A DNA stretch of 64,000 nt from Eubacterium sp. AF22-8LB (GTDB taxonomy: Bacteria > Bacillota_I > Bacilli_A > Erysipelotrichales > Erysipelotrichaceae): assembly GCF_003458715.1 (NCBI RefSeq), contig NZ_QRVI01000009.1, positions 16,290-80,289 on the forward strand, given 5' to 3'. Below the pieces are notes generated by a model. That model made no database searches and was not told the DNA's origin. It saw only the letters and a program-made list of their open reading frames with translations. Numbering within the stretch: the stretch's first letter is position 1; every line of letters begins with the position of its first letter. Made by a program: the position numbers and the translations under genes. Below are positions 43,134 to 52,570 of this stretch, one piece after another.

Positions 43134-44273
43134 ATGAAACAGAATAATATGCTCGCCATGATTTTAGCGGGGGGCCGTGGAACACGTCTTTTAGAGCTAA
43201 CTAAAAAGAATGCGAAACCGGCTGTTTATTTCGGAGGAAAATATCGTATTATCGATTTCCCGCTAAGTAACTGTGCGAATTCAGATATCAATGTTGTAGG
43301 TGTTTTAACACAGTATGAATCTGTAGAATTAAATGCGTATGCTGGTGCTGGACAAAGATGGGGATTAGATGCACGTGGAAGTGGTGTTTATGTATTGCCA
43401 CCTCGTGAAAAAGATGGAACTAAATTTGATGTTTATCAAGGAACAGCTGATGCCATTACACAAAACATTGACTTTATTGACAAATTTGATCCTGAATACG
43501 TTTTAATTCTTTCAGGTGACCACATCTATAAGATGGATTATGCTGACATGCTATCTTGCCATAAAGCGAACAATGCAGATTGTACAATTGCAGTACTTCC
43601 AGTTCCTATGAAGGAAGCAAGTCGTTTTGGTATTATGAATACTGACGAAGAAGGAAGAATCGTTGAATTTGAGGAAAAACCAGAACATCCAAAGAGCAAC
43701 TTAGCTAGTATGGGTATCTATATCTTTAACTGGAAACAATTGCGTAAAGAATTGATTTCAGATATGACTGCAGAAGGTAGTCACCATGACTTTGGTAAAG
43801 ATATCATTCCTAATTTCTTAAATGCAGATAAACGTTTATATGCATATAAATTTGAAGGCTATTGGAAAGATGTTGGAACAATCGATTCATTGTGGGAAGC
43901 TAATATGGACTTGTTGAACAAAAATAACGAGTTGAAGTTAGATGATCCAAATTGGAAGATTTATACAGAAGATATTCCTACTTTGCCACACTATGTAGGT
44001 CCAACTGGAAAGGCTGAACACTGCTACATCAACCAAGGTGCAATCATCCGTGGTGAAGCAGTAGATTCAGTATTATTCAATAATGTTGAAATTGATGAAG
44101 ATGCATATGTATCTCAAGCCGTATTAATGCCGAATGTTAAGGTTGGTAAAGGTGCAAAAGTCTATCGTGCTATCGTAGCAGATGGTGTGAAGATTGATGA
44201 TGGTGCTGTTGTTGGTAGTCTAGACAGTGATGAAATCGTATTGGTTTCTAAGAGAGTAAAGAAGGGTGAATAA
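43134..44273 (+). CDS. glgC: Glucose-1-phosphate adenylyltransferase
   Basis: Makes ADP-glucose for glycogen. The nucleotide motif is LAGGRGTRLLELTKKNAKPA, then KYRIIDFPLSNCANS, a substrate site in FEEKPEHPKS, and a C-terminal left-handed beta-helix. Start ATG 43134 follows AGGAGG; the frame to GTG 43089 is spurious. Length 379. It heads glgC-glgD-glgA, with 2 nt to glgD. Confidence 0.96.
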   Translation: MKQNNMLAMILAGGRGTRLLELTKKNAKPAVYFGGKYRIIDFPLSNCANSDINVVGVLTQYESVELNAYAGAGQRWGLDARGSGVYVLPPREKDGTKFDVYQGTADAITQNIDFIDKFDPEYVLILSGDHIYKMDYADMLSCHKANNADCTIAVLPVPMKEASRFGIMNTDEEGRIVEFEEKPEHPKSNLASMGIYIFNWKQLRKELISDMTAEGSHHDFGKDIIPNFLNADKRLYAYKFEGYWKDVGTIDSLWEANMDLLNKNNELKLDDPNWKIYTEDIPTLPHYVGPTGKAEHCYINQGAIIRGEAVDSVLFNNVEIDEDAYVSQAVLMPNVKVGKGAKVYRAIVADGVKIDDGAVVGSLDSDEIVLVSKRVKKGE

Positions 44274-44275
44274 TT

Positions 44276-45391
44276 ATGTGTAACGCTTTAGGAATAATTA
44301 CTTACAATGATTCTTCTGTATATGTAGAAGGTATGCAAAAATATCGTCCAATTGCTGGGTTCAGCTTTTTAGGACGTTATCGCTTAGTTGACTTTGCGAT
44401 TTCAAATATGTCAAATTCAGGGATTGATGATATTCAAATTTATGTAAATGGAAATCCTCGTTCTTTGATTGACCATGTAGGTACTGGTCGTCACTATAAT
44501 ATCAACTCTAAACATGGACACTTGTCTTTAGTTCCTGTTTATACAGATGGAGCATCTTCACGTTTTACTACTGATATTTCTTGCTATGCAGAAAATATTC
44601 ATGCAGTCATGGAAAATCACAATGACTATGTTGTGATTGCTCCTGTAAACATGCTTTATAAAGGAAATTATGAAGAATTGTTAAAACAACACATCGAAAG
44701 TGGTGCAGAAGTTTCAGTTTTATACCAGCATGTAGATAACGCAAAAGAGAATTACATTGGATGTGATGTACTACAAATGAATAAACAACGAGGTGTATTG
44801 AGTATTGATCAAAACTTAGGCAACTATAAATCTAGATATTTATCTTTACAAACTTACATCATGTCAAAAGAAATCTTTAAAGATTTAGTTGAAGAAGCTC
44901 AAGAAACTAGCTCAATGTATTGGTTTAAAGATATCTTAAATGATAAATGTGTAGACATGGATATTCGAGGATTGAACTATCGTGGACACATTTATGTTAT
45001 CAATGATTTAAAATCATATTATGAAAGTAATATGCAATTCTTAACAGAAGAAAAAATGAAAGATATTGCTGATCCAGAATGGCCTGTATATACTCGTACA
45101 AGTGATTCAGCTCCAGCTATTTACTTGAATGGTGGTACAGCTACTGGATCATTGATTTCAAATGGTTGTGAAATTGATGGTGTAGTCAAGAATTCAATTG
45201 TTGGTCGTTCTTGCAAGATTGGAAAGAATGCTGTGATTGAAAATTGTATCATTATGCCAGATGTAATAGTTGGCGATAATGCACACTTGAAAAATGTGAT
45301 TGTTGATAAACATTCAAGAATTATGAAGAAAAAAGAATTAGCAGGGTTAGAAGAACAACCTTTGTATATCGGTAGAAGGGAGAACGTTTAA
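44276..45391 (+). CDS. glgD: GlgD, non-catalytic partner of GlgC
   Basis: Paralogue of GlgC that forms a heteromeric enzyme in Firmicutes. The N-terminus reads LGIITYNDSSVYVEGMQKYR and lacks the GGxGxRL nucleotide loop, so it should not be catalytic alone. FLGRYRLVDFAISNMSNSGI and the C-terminal beta-helix repeats (NSIVGRSCKIGKNAVIENCI) are kept. Length 371. Its stop overlaps the glgA start by 1 nt. Confidence 0.94.
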   Translation: MCNALGIITYNDSSVYVEGMQKYRPIAGFSFLGRYRLVDFAISNMSNSGIDDIQIYVNGNPRSLIDHVGTGRHYNINSKHGHLSLVPVYTDGASSRFTTDISCYAENIHAVMENHNDYVVIAPVNMLYKGNYEELLKQHIESGAEVSVLYQHVDNAKENYIGCDVLQMNKQRGVLSIDQNLGNYKSRYLSLQTYIMSKEIFKDLVEEAQETSSMYWFKDILNDKCVDMDIRGLNYRGHIYVINDLKSYYESNMQFLTEEKMKDIADPEWPVYTRTSDSAPAIYLNGGTATGSLISNGCEIDGVVKNSIVGRSCKIGKNAVIENCIIMPDVIVGDNAHLKNVIVDKHSRIMKKKELAGLEEQPLYIGRRENV

Positions 45392-46830
45392 TGGCATCAA
45401 TTTTGATGGTTGCTGGGGAAGGACTTCCATTTATAAAAACAGGTGGACTTGCGGATGTAATTGGATCTTTGCCAAAGGCACTTACAGAAAGAGGACATGA
45501 AGTAAAGGTTGTTATGCCTTTATACAAAAAGATTAGTGATAAATACTATAATGAACTTCACTTTGATTGTGAGTATTCTGTTTCAATCAATTATCATGAA
45601 GTTCCTGTACGTGTATTTTCAAAGGTGGTAGACGATGTATGTTTCTTCTTCATCCAACATCAAGGTTATTTTGAAAGAGATTCATTATACGGTTACCAGG
45701 ATGATGGAGAGCGTTTTGGTTATTTCCAAAAGGCTGTTATTGAAATGTTGAACCAGTTGAATTACTGGCCAAACATCATCCATTGTCACGATTGGCATAC
45801 AGGTATGATTCCTTGTATGGTTAAAGAAACACATGATGCAGATCCAAGATATCGTGCGATTCGCTTTGTGTATACAATTCATAACATGGCTTATCAAGGA
45901 AACTTTGGACCTGAAATGCTAGATAGTTGTCTAGGCTTACCATACTACTTATTAGATAATGGTAATGTACGCTTTGATGGTGGTATTTCATTTATGAAAT
46001 CAGGTATTTTGTATGCTGATAAAGTCACAACTGTATCGCCAACATATGCACAAGAAATTTTATCGCCTCAATATGGTGAACATTTAGAAGCTGTATTGAA
46101 TATGCGTAAATATGATTTGTGGGGTATTGTAAATGGTATTGATATTCAATTATGGAATCCTAGTACAGACCCTGAAATTCCTTATCACTTTGATAAGGTA
46201 AATATTGCAGTTCAAAAGAAGAAGGCTAAAATGGCTCTTCAAGAAGAATTGGGATTAGAGAAGAATCCAGATGTTATGATGGTTGGTGTTGTATCACGTT
46301 TAACTTGGCAAAAAGGATTCTATTTGTTGATGGAACAATTAGATGCATTATGTGCAGCTCCTATCCAGTTAGTTATTTTGGGTAGTGGTGAAAGTCAGAT
46401 TGAAAACAAATTCCGTGAATTAGAAGATGGAAATAAAGGCAAGATTTGCTTCTATTATGGTTATAATGAAAGCTTGGCACATCGTATTTATGCAGCAAGT
46501 GATTTATTCTTGATGCCTAGTCTATTTGAACCATGTGGTATTTCACAATTGTGTTCAATGCGTTATGGCACTTTACCTCTTGTTCGTGAAACGGGTGGTT
46601 TAAAGGATACTGTAGATGCATACAACGAATATGAAAAATCTGGAAATGGATTTAGTTTTGAAAATTATGATTCAAACGAATTGATCCATACATTGTATTA
46701 TGCATGTGACGTTTATTATAATCGTAAGGAAGATTGGGAAATGTTACAAAGAAATGCATTAAATACAGATGTGTCATGGCAACAAAGTGCAAAAACATAC
46801 TCATTGTTGTATGACGAATTAGTGGACTAA
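45391..46830 (+). CDS. glgA: Glycogen synthase (ADP-glucose)
   Basis: GT5 glycosyltransferase extending alpha-1,4-glucan. The N-terminal ADP-glucose motif is KTGGLADVIGSLPKAL. Also present are HCHDWHTGMIP, VSRLTWQKGFYLLMEQLD and the C-terminal MPSLFEPCGISQL. Length 479 is normal. Overlap or near-contact with glgD and the next gene points to one operon. Branching enzyme and phosphorylase are not in the window. Confidence 0.97.
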   Translation: MASILMVAGEGLPFIKTGGLADVIGSLPKALTERGHEVKVVMPLYKKISDKYYNELHFDCEYSVSINYHEVPVRVFSKVVDDVCFFFIQHQGYFERDSLYGYQDDGERFGYFQKAVIEMLNQLNYWPNIIHCHDWHTGMIPCMVKETHDADPRYRAIRFVYTIHNMAYQGNFGPEMLDSCLGLPYYLLDNGNVRFDGGISFMKSGILYADKVTTVSPTYAQEILSPQYGEHLEAVLNMRKYDLWGIVNGIDIQLWNPSTDPEIPYHFDKVNIAVQKKKAKMALQEELGLEKNPDVMMVGVVSRLTWQKGFYLLMEQLDALCAAPIQLVILGSGESQIENKFRELEDGNKGKICFYYGYNESLAHRIYAASDLFLMPSLFEPCGISQLCSMRYGTLPLVRETGGLKDTVDAYNEYEKSGNGFSFENYDSNELIHTLYYACDVYYNRKEDWEMLQRNALNTDVSWQQSAKTYSLLYDELVD

Positions 46831-47255
46831 TGAGAGTTCTTGTTAGTGCATGTTTATTAGGGTATAACTGTAAGTATAATGGTAAAAACAATTTAAATTC
46901 AAAAATTGTTGAGCTTTTAAAAACTCATGAAGTAATTCCAGTATGTCCAGAAATGTTTGGAGGACTTTCTTGTCCTCGCATTCCTTGCGAAAAAGTAGGA
47001 GATAGAATTCTGGACAAAGAAGGAAATGATTGTACAAAACAGTTTATCAAAGGAGCTGAAGAGGCTCTTAATATAGCGAAGGAAAAACAAGTAGACTTTG
47101 CCATCTTGCAAAAAAGATCTCCTAGTTGTGGAAACTCTGTAATTTATGATGGGACTTTTAAAGGGAATCTCATAGCTGGAAATGGTGTATTTGCGCAAAA
47201 GTTACAAAGTTTAAATATTCCAATTATGGAAGCGGAATCAGAAAAATTCGTTTAG
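46830..47255 (+). CDS. DUF523-family protein
   Basis: Function unknown. The family pattern is clear: VSACLLGYNCKYNGKNN at the start, VIPVCPEMFGGLSCPRIPCE, and LQKRSPSCGNSVIYDGTF. Conserved Cys residues suggest metal or cluster binding. Length 141. Its start overlaps the glgA stop by 1 nt, so it is the last gene of the glg transcript, but no link to glycogen is shown. Confidence 0.85.
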   Translation: MRVLVSACLLGYNCKYNGKNNLNSKIVELLKTHEVIPVCPEMFGGLSCPRIPCEKVGDRILDKEGNDCTKQFIKGAEEALNIAKEKQVDFAILQKRSPSCGNSVIYDGTFKGNLIAGNGVFAQKLQSLNIPIMEAESEKFV

Positions 47256-47316
47256 GTATTGTTTTCTTTCGTAAAATGTCATAAAATACATTTAGATTTG
47301 ATTTAGGAGGATAATT

Positions 47317-47583
47317 ATGAAACAAGTAACTGTAACTGTAGTAGATCCAGTAGGTCTTCACGCACGTCCAGCAACTGTAGCTGTTAACGCTGCTAGTAAA
47401 TTTAAGAGTGAAATCAATGTAGCTTTCAAAGGACGCGAAGTAAACATGAAATCTATCATGGGAGTTATGTCTTTAGGAATTCCTACACAGTCAGAAATCA
47501 CAATTAGCTGCTCAGGCGAAGATGAAGATGCTGCTGTAGCTGCAATCGAAGAAGTATTGCGTGCTCAAAAGATCATCGCTTAA
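47317..47583 (+). CDS. ptsH: Phosphocarrier protein HPr
   Basis: Phosphotransferase carrier between enzyme I and sugar-specific EIIA. The active His is in GLHARPATVAVNAA (about His15). The regulatory Ser is in KSIMGVMSLGIP (about Ser46), so HPr kinase control is expected. Length 88. AGGAGG precedes ATG. It is monocistronic here, with a strong terminator and no ptsI downstream. Confidence 0.97.
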   Translation: MKQVTVTVVDPVGLHARPATVAVNAASKFKSEINVAFKGREVNMKSIMGVMSLGIPTQSEITISCSGEDEDAAVAAIEEVLRAQKIIA

Positions 47584-47587
47584 TTTA

Positions 47588-47616
47588 AAAGTCTCATAGT
47601 GATATGAGACTTTTTT
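47588..47616 (+). terminator. Terminator after ptsH
   Basis: Perfect 11-bp stem AAAGTCTCATA/TATGAGACTTT, loop GTGA, then T run. Confidence 0.92.
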
Positions 47617-47647
47617 GTTTTTAGAGAATTTAGAAGGAGAATGAATA

Positions 47648-49342
47648 ATGTCTATTGTTGAAGAAAGATATTCTAAATGGTTAAATCATGAAAATTTAGC
47701 CCCTCAATATAAACCTGTTTTAGAAGCTATGAATGCAGAAGAAAAAAATGATGCATTCTATACTACAATTGAATTTGGTACAGCAGGTATGCGTGGTCTT
47801 TTGGGTCCAGGAACAAACCGTATCAACATTCACACAATCCGTAAAGCTACTCAAGGATATGCTAATTACATTAATGAAAATAATGGAGCAGAAGCTGGTA
47901 TTGCGATTGGGTATGATAACCGTCACATGTCAAAAGAATTTGCATTTGATTGTGCTGATTTGTTAGCAAAAAACAATATTAAGTCTTATGTATTTGAATC
48001 ATTAAGACCAACTCCAGAATTAAGCTTTGCGGTACGCCGCTTAAATTGCTTCGGTGGAATTATGATTACTGCCAGTCACAACCCAAAAGAATACAATGGT
48101 TACAAGTTGTATGATGATAAAGGATGTCAGTTGATTCCTTGCTTAGCAAGTCAAGTTATTGATAAAGTAAACGCAATTGAAGATGAATTGGCAATTGATG
48201 CAAATTGTACAGATGAACAAAAGAAATTAATTACAGTTATTGGTAAAGATGTTGATGAAGAATACTATAAAAACGTATTGAGTATTCAACTAAATCCTGA
48301 AGTTAAAAAAGATATTAAAATTGTATTCTCACCAGAACATGGTACAGCGAATATTCCGGTTCAGGAAGTTTATAAACGTGCTGGATATACTTGTATTCCA
48401 GTTGTTGAACAATGCAGTCCAGATCCAGATTTCTCAAATACACCTACACCTAACCCAGAACAAGCTGGTGCTTATGAATTGTCATTAAAATATGCTAAAG
48501 AAAATCAAGCAGATTTGATTCTAGTTTGTGACCCTGATGCTGACCGTATGGGAGTTGGTGTGTTACACAATGGAGAATATGTAGTATTAACTGGTAACCA
48601 ATCAGGTTCAGTTGAAATTGAATATATTTGTTCGCAGCTACAAAAACAAGGTAAAATGCCAGAAAATCCTGTTATGTTCAATACAGTTGTAACAAGTGAT
48701 TTAGGTGAAAAGGTTGCTTCTGATTATGGTGTTACAACAGAAAAAACATTAACTGGATTTAAGTTTATTGGTGAAAAAGTTGCTAAATACGAAAAAACAC
48801 ATGAAAAGAATTACGTATTTGGATATGAAGAAAGCTATGGTTCTTTAATTAAACCTTTCGTACGTGATAAAGATGCTCCTCAAGCTTGTTTAATGCTTGC
48901 TGAAGCTTGCGCATTCTATAAAGAACAAGGTAAAGATTTAGTTGATGTATTGGATAGTTTATATGATCGTCATGGTACATATGAAGAAAGTCAGGTTGCT
49001 TTATCTTTAGCAGGTGAAGCTGGTGCTAAACGTATTAAAGAAATTCTAGCTACATTAAGAAAAGATGCTCCAACTGAAATTGGTGGAACGAAGGTGGTTC
49101 GTAGCGAAGACTATAAAGAATGCACAATTAAAGAAGGTGACACAGTAACTGAACTTACTGGATTCACTAAATCTGATGTATTGAAATACTATCTAGAAGA
49201 TGGAAGCTGGATTGCTGTTCGTCCTAGTGGTACAGAACCAAAATGTAAATTCTACTATTGCATCAAGGGTTCTTCAAAAGAAGATGCTCACAACAAAACG
49301 GTTCATTTCCAAAAAGCAATGGATGATTTGATTGCTGAATAG
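47648..49342 (+). CDS. pgcA: Phosphoglucomutase / phospho-sugar mutase
   Basis: Interconverts glucose-6-phosphate and glucose-1-phosphate, feeding GlgC. The active Ser loop is ITASHNPKEYNGYKLYDD, the metal loop is VCDPDADRMGVGV, and the sugar loop is GYEESYGS. The phosphate-binding end is VRPSGTEPKCKFY. FGTAGMRGLLGPGTNR is at the N-terminus. Length 564 matches B. subtilis PgcA. Confidence 0.95.
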   Translation: MSIVEERYSKWLNHENLAPQYKPVLEAMNAEEKNDAFYTTIEFGTAGMRGLLGPGTNRINIHTIRKATQGYANYINENNGAEAGIAIGYDNRHMSKEFAFDCADLLAKNNIKSYVFESLRPTPELSFAVRRLNCFGGIMITASHNPKEYNGYKLYDDKGCQLIPCLASQVIDKVNAIEDELAIDANCTDEQKKLITVIGKDVDEEYYKNVLSIQLNPEVKKDIKIVFSPEHGTANIPVQEVYKRAGYTCIPVVEQCSPDPDFSNTPTPNPEQAGAYELSLKYAKENQADLILVCDPDADRMGVGVLHNGEYVVLTGNQSGSVEIEYICSQLQKQGKMPENPVMFNTVVTSDLGEKVASDYGVTTEKTLTGFKFIGEKVAKYEKTHEKNYVFGYEESYGSLIKPFVRDKDAPQACLMLAEACAFYKEQGKDLVDVLDSLYDRHGTYEESQVALSLAGEAGAKRIKEILATLRKDAPTEIGGTKVVRSEDYKECTIKEGDTVTELTGFTKSDVLKYYLEDGSWIAVRPSGTEPKCKFYYCIKGSSKEDAHNKTVHFQKAMDDLIAE

Positions 49343-49348
49343 TAAATT

Positions 49349-49372
49349 AGGATGTCTTAGGACATCCTTTTA
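49349..49372 (+). terminator. Terminator after pgcA
   Basis: Stem AGGATGTC/GACATCCT, 4-nt loop, then TTTT, 6 nt after the stop. Confidence 0.85.
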
Positions 49373-49382
49373 ATTTGCTTAC

Positions 49383-49415
49383 AAAAAAAGGATCTAGAAT
49401 TAATTTTCTAGGTCC
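49383..49415 (-). terminator. Terminator overlapping the aminotransferase 3' end
   Basis: Stem GGATCTAGAA/TTCTAGGTCC (one wobble pair), with seven As on the plus strand giving a T run on the minus strand. Confidence 0.8.
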
Positions 49416-50560
49416 TTTAAAAATTGTTCTAAACGAATCATAGCTTCTTTAATATGGTCAATACTGTAAGCATAAGAAATACGAATATATCCTTCTCCAC
49501 TATCGCCGAATGCATTTCCTGGAACGCAAGCTACTTTTTGTTCTTGCAGCAATCGTTCACAGAATGTTTCTGAATCTAAACCGGTCGATTGTATATTACA
49601 GAATACATAGAAAGTACCATGTGGCATATTTGTTTTCAGTCCCATGCGATTTAAGCGATTGACTAAAAAGTTTCTTCTTTTTAGATAATCATCTTTCATC
49701 ATTAATACATCATCATAACCATTCTGTAAAGCTTCTAAAGCAGCATATTGGGACATAACTGGAGCAGACATAATAACATACTGGTGTATTTTGTTCATTA
49801 CGGAAGATAGCTCTTTGTTTGCCATACAATAGCCTAGACGCCATCCTGTCATTGCAAAGGCTTTTGAAAAACCGTTTACGACAATAATTTGACTTTTGAT
49901 TTCATCAAATTGAGCAAGTGATGCGAAGGGTTGATCAAAGCTAAGTTCGGCATAAATTTCGTCACTGATGACATAGATTCCAGACTCTTTAATAACATCC
50001 ACAATTTTAGCGTAATCTTCCTTTGTCATAACACCACCCGTTGGATTGCTAGGATAGTTGATGATCATAGCTTTTGTTTTGGGTGTGATAACTTTCTTTA
50101 AGTCTTCTGGAAGAATCTTGAAGTCATTTTCTTCTTTTAATTGCAAAGGAACAACAACTCCATCGCTTAAAATAACACTAGGTGCATAGGCAACGTAATT
50201 AGGGTCTAGGACGATAACTTCGTCACCTGGATTTAATAAGGCACGCATACATAGGTCTATGGCTTCGCTGCCACCAATTGTGACAATAACTTCAGTTTCA
50301 GGATCAAAGACTTGATTGTAATGCTCTTTATGAAATTTACAAATTTCCTTACGAAGCTCAATCAATCCACGGTTAGCAGTATAATGCGTATGACCTGTAC
50401 TCATAGAGTGAATCGCATTTTCGCAGATATGCCATGGTGTCGCAAAATCAGGCTCACCAACACCTAATGATATAACGCCTTCCATGGTACTGGCTAAATC
50501 AAAAAATTTTCGGATTCCACTTGGTTTAATGGATGTTGCTTTTGTAGATAAACATTTCAT
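49400..50560 (-). CDS. Class I/II PLP-dependent aminotransferase
   Basis: Fold-type I aminotransferase (386 residues). The PLP Lys is in VNGFSKAFAMTGWRLGYC. NYPSNPTGGV and GVGEPDFATPWHI are typical of the PatA/aspartate aminotransferase group. The C-terminal Arg is in GYIRISYA. It starts at 50560, sharing that base with the stop of the upstream Lrp-type regulator, so the two form an operon. The amino acid substrate is not determined. Confidence 0.9.
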   Translation of the reverse strand: MKCLSTKATSIKPSGIRKFFDLASTMEGVISLGVGEPDFATPWHICENAIHSMSTGHTHYTANRGLIELRKEICKFHKEHYNQVFDPETEVIVTIGGSEAIDLCMRALLNPGDEVIVLDPNYVAYAPSVILSDGVVVPLQLKEENDFKILPEDLKKVITPKTKAMIINYPSNPTGGVMTKEDYAKIVDVIKESGIYVISDEIYAELSFDQPFASLAQFDEIKSQIIVVNGFSKAFAMTGWRLGYCMANKELSSVMNKIHQYVIMSAPVMSQYAALEALQNGYDDVLMMKDDYLKRRNFLVNRLNRMGLKTNMPHGTFYVFCNIQSTGLDSETFCERLLQEQKVACVPGNAFGDSGEGYIRISYAYSIDHIKEAMIRLEQFLKDLEN

Positions 50561-51054
50561 TATGGAGTCACAACCAATCTTGATTCTTTATCTTCAGGTT
50601 TGTCGATCATGACAATACCGCTTTGTTTATATTGCTTTAAAACAAATAGTGTTTTAGTTGAGCGAACATCTTCGACACATGCGATTTTATCGGATACAAA
50701 GCGAGCAACCTCAAACATAGTTTTTCCTTGTACTAGACAAAGAAAATCACAATCTCCACTTAATAGATACATTGTGTCTACTTCTGGATAGTTTGCGATA
50801 AGTGCCGCTGTTTTATCATAACCTCTATTTCTAGTTGGGGTACAGCTTACTTCAATGTACGCTAATACCTTCTGGTCTTTTAATGCTTTGTTGTAGTTGA
50901 TGATCGTGTGATAACCACAAATAATCTTATCTTTTTCCAAAGATTGGATTTCAGATTTAATACTTGCTTCATCTTCATTTAAAATATCAGCTAAGTCTTG
51001 TGATGTAAGACGAGCATTATTTTCTAATAAGTCTAGGATTAAACTTTGGTTCAT
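50560..51054 (-). CDS. Lrp/AsnC-family transcription regulator
   Basis: N-terminal HTH (ILDLLENNARLTSQDLADIL) and C-terminal ligand-binding/RAM domain (AYIEVSCTPTRNRGYDKTA, VDTMYLLSGDCDFLC). Start ATG 51054 follows AGGAGG. Length 164. It is directly upstream of the aminotransferase and probably controls it in response to an amino acid. That role is inferred from position. Confidence 0.88.
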   Translation of the reverse strand: MNQSLILDLLENNARLTSQDLADILNEDEASIKSEIQSLEKDKIICGYHTIINYNKALKDQKVLAYIEVSCTPTRNRGYDKTAALIANYPEVDTMYLLSGDCDFLCLVQGKTMFEVARFVSDKIACVEDVRSTKTLFVLKQYKQSGIVMIDKPEDKESRLVVTP

Positions 51055-51186
51055 ATTTTTACCTCCTTTAAAATATAATAGCATAATTAAGGTTATGTAA
51101 AAAGTATGAAAATGCTTGAGAATAGTGTGTAAATGGGCTAAAATATAGATGATTGTTGTTGTTAAAAGTTTTACTTGTTAGAGAAT

Positions 51187-51215
51187 TGACAAATTAACAT
51201 GAGGCTTTTATAATA
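51187..51215 (+). promoter_or_regulatory. Promoter of gapA
   Basis: Perfect TTGACA (51187-51192), a 17-bp spacer and perfect TATAAT (51210-51215). This is the best consensus promoter in the window, as expected for GAPDH. Confidence 0.85.
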
Positions 51216-51245
51216 ACAATGGTATTTAAAGGAGGATTTACTGAC

Positions 51246-52259
51246 ATGACAGTAAAAGTTGCGATTAACGGTTTTGGACGTATTGGACGTTTGGCATTCC
51301 GTCAAATGTTCGGTGCTGAAGGCTACGAAGTAGTAGCTATCAATGACTTGACTAGCCCTAAGATGTTAGCTCACTTGTTGAAATATGATTCAACACAAGG
51401 AACTTACGCTAAGGCTGACACAGTTGTTGCTGGTGAAAATTCAATTACAGTAGATGGAAAAGAAATCACTATCTACGCAGAAGCTGATGCTTCTAAATTA
51501 CCTTGGGGTGAATTAGGAGTAGACGTAGTATTAGAATGTACTGGATTCTATACTTCAAAAGCTAAAGCAGAAGCACACATTAAGGCAGGTGCTCGTAAAG
51601 TTGTTATCTCTGCTCCAGCAGGAAACGACTTACCAACAATCGTTTACAATGTAAACCACGAAACATTAAAACCAGAAGATACAGTAATTTCTGCAGCTTC
51701 TTGTACAACAAACTGTTTAGCTCCAATGGCTAACGCTTTGAACAAATTAGCACCAATTAAATCAGGTATCATGACAACAGTTCACGCTTACACTGGTGAC
51801 CAAATGACATTAGACGGACCTCAACGTAAAGGTGATTTACGTCGTAGCCGTGCTGCTGCAGTTAACATTGTTCCTAACTCAACAGGTGCTGCAAAAGCTA
51901 TCGGATTAGTTATCCCTGAATTAAACGGAAAATTAATCGGATCTGCTCAACGTGTTCCAACTCCTACAGGATCAACTACTATTTTAGTAGCTGTTGTTGA
52001 TGGTGATGTAACAGTTGACCAAATCAATGCTGCTATGAAAGCTGCTACAACTGAATCATTCGGTTACACAGAAGAACAATTAGTATCTAGCGACATCGTT
52101 GGTATGCGTTACGGATCATTGTTTGATGCAACTCAAACAATGGCTCACTCATTAGGTGATGGAACTACTCACGTACAAGTTGTTTCTTGGTACGACAACG
52201 AAAACTCTTACACAAGCCAAATGGTTCGTACAATTAAGTACTTCTCAGAATTAGCTTAA
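51246..52259 (+). CDS. gapA: Glyceraldehyde-3-phosphate dehydrogenase
   Basis: Glycolytic enzyme. The NAD motif is INGFGRIGRLAFRQMFG, and the active site is SAASCTTNCLAPMANAL. The phosphate site is HAYTGDQMTLDGPQRKGDLR, and the end is VSWYDNENSYTSQMVRTIKY. Start ATG 51246 follows AAAGGAGG. Length 337. Codon use is strongly biased, fitting high expression. It stands alone, not with pgk or tpiA. Confidence 0.98.
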   Translation: MTVKVAINGFGRIGRLAFRQMFGAEGYEVVAINDLTSPKMLAHLLKYDSTQGTYAKADTVVAGENSITVDGKEITIYAEADASKLPWGELGVDVVLECTGFYTSKAKAEAHIKAGARKVVISAPAGNDLPTIVYNVNHETLKPEDTVISAASCTTNCLAPMANALNKLAPIKSGIMTTVHAYTGDQMTLDGPQRKGDLRRSRAAAVNIVPNSTGAAKAIGLVIPELNGKLIGSAQRVPTPTGSTTILVAVVDGDVTVDQINAAMKAATTESFGYTEEQLVSSDIVGMRYGSLFDATQTMAHSLGDGTTHVQVVSWYDNENSYTSQMVRTIKYFSELA

Positions 52260-52275
52260 TTATTGTAAGACTTTT

Positions 52276-52304
52276 AAAGGAATCCAAATGGGTTCCTTTT
52301 TTTT
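52276..52304 (+). terminator. Terminator after gapA
   Basis: Stem AAAGGAATCC/GGGTTCCTTT, then a long T run. Confidence 0.85.
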
Positions 52305-52393
52305 ATAAACTTTGTTAATTTGTGCAAATCAAAAACTTGAAATATCATAGTAAATCATGTATTCTAACTTTTAGAGATTGTGAGGTGTTAGCG

Positions 52394-52570
52394 ATGGGTA
52401 TTCGACATCGTTTGACAGATTCTGAGCGTGATGATTTGACAAAAGACGTAGATGATTTAGATGCTGTCTACATGGAAAAATTAAGAAAAGATGGAATTGA
52501 TGAGGATCTATTAGCTCAGTTTCGTGATTTAACTTTAGAATTAGAAAAGGATAAGGAAAAAAATGGATAG
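52394..52570 (+). CDS. Small charged protein of unknown function
   Basis: 58 residues, not recognised. It starts best at ATG 52394 after TGAGGTG. The protein, MGIRHRLTDSERDDLTKDVD and onward, is mostly charged and helical, with many Asp, Glu and Lys. It overlaps the next gene by 8 nt, so the two are likely made together. Confidence 0.6.
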   Translation: MGIRHRLTDSERDDLTKDVDDLDAVYMEKLRKDGIDEDLLAQFRDLTLELEKDKEKNG

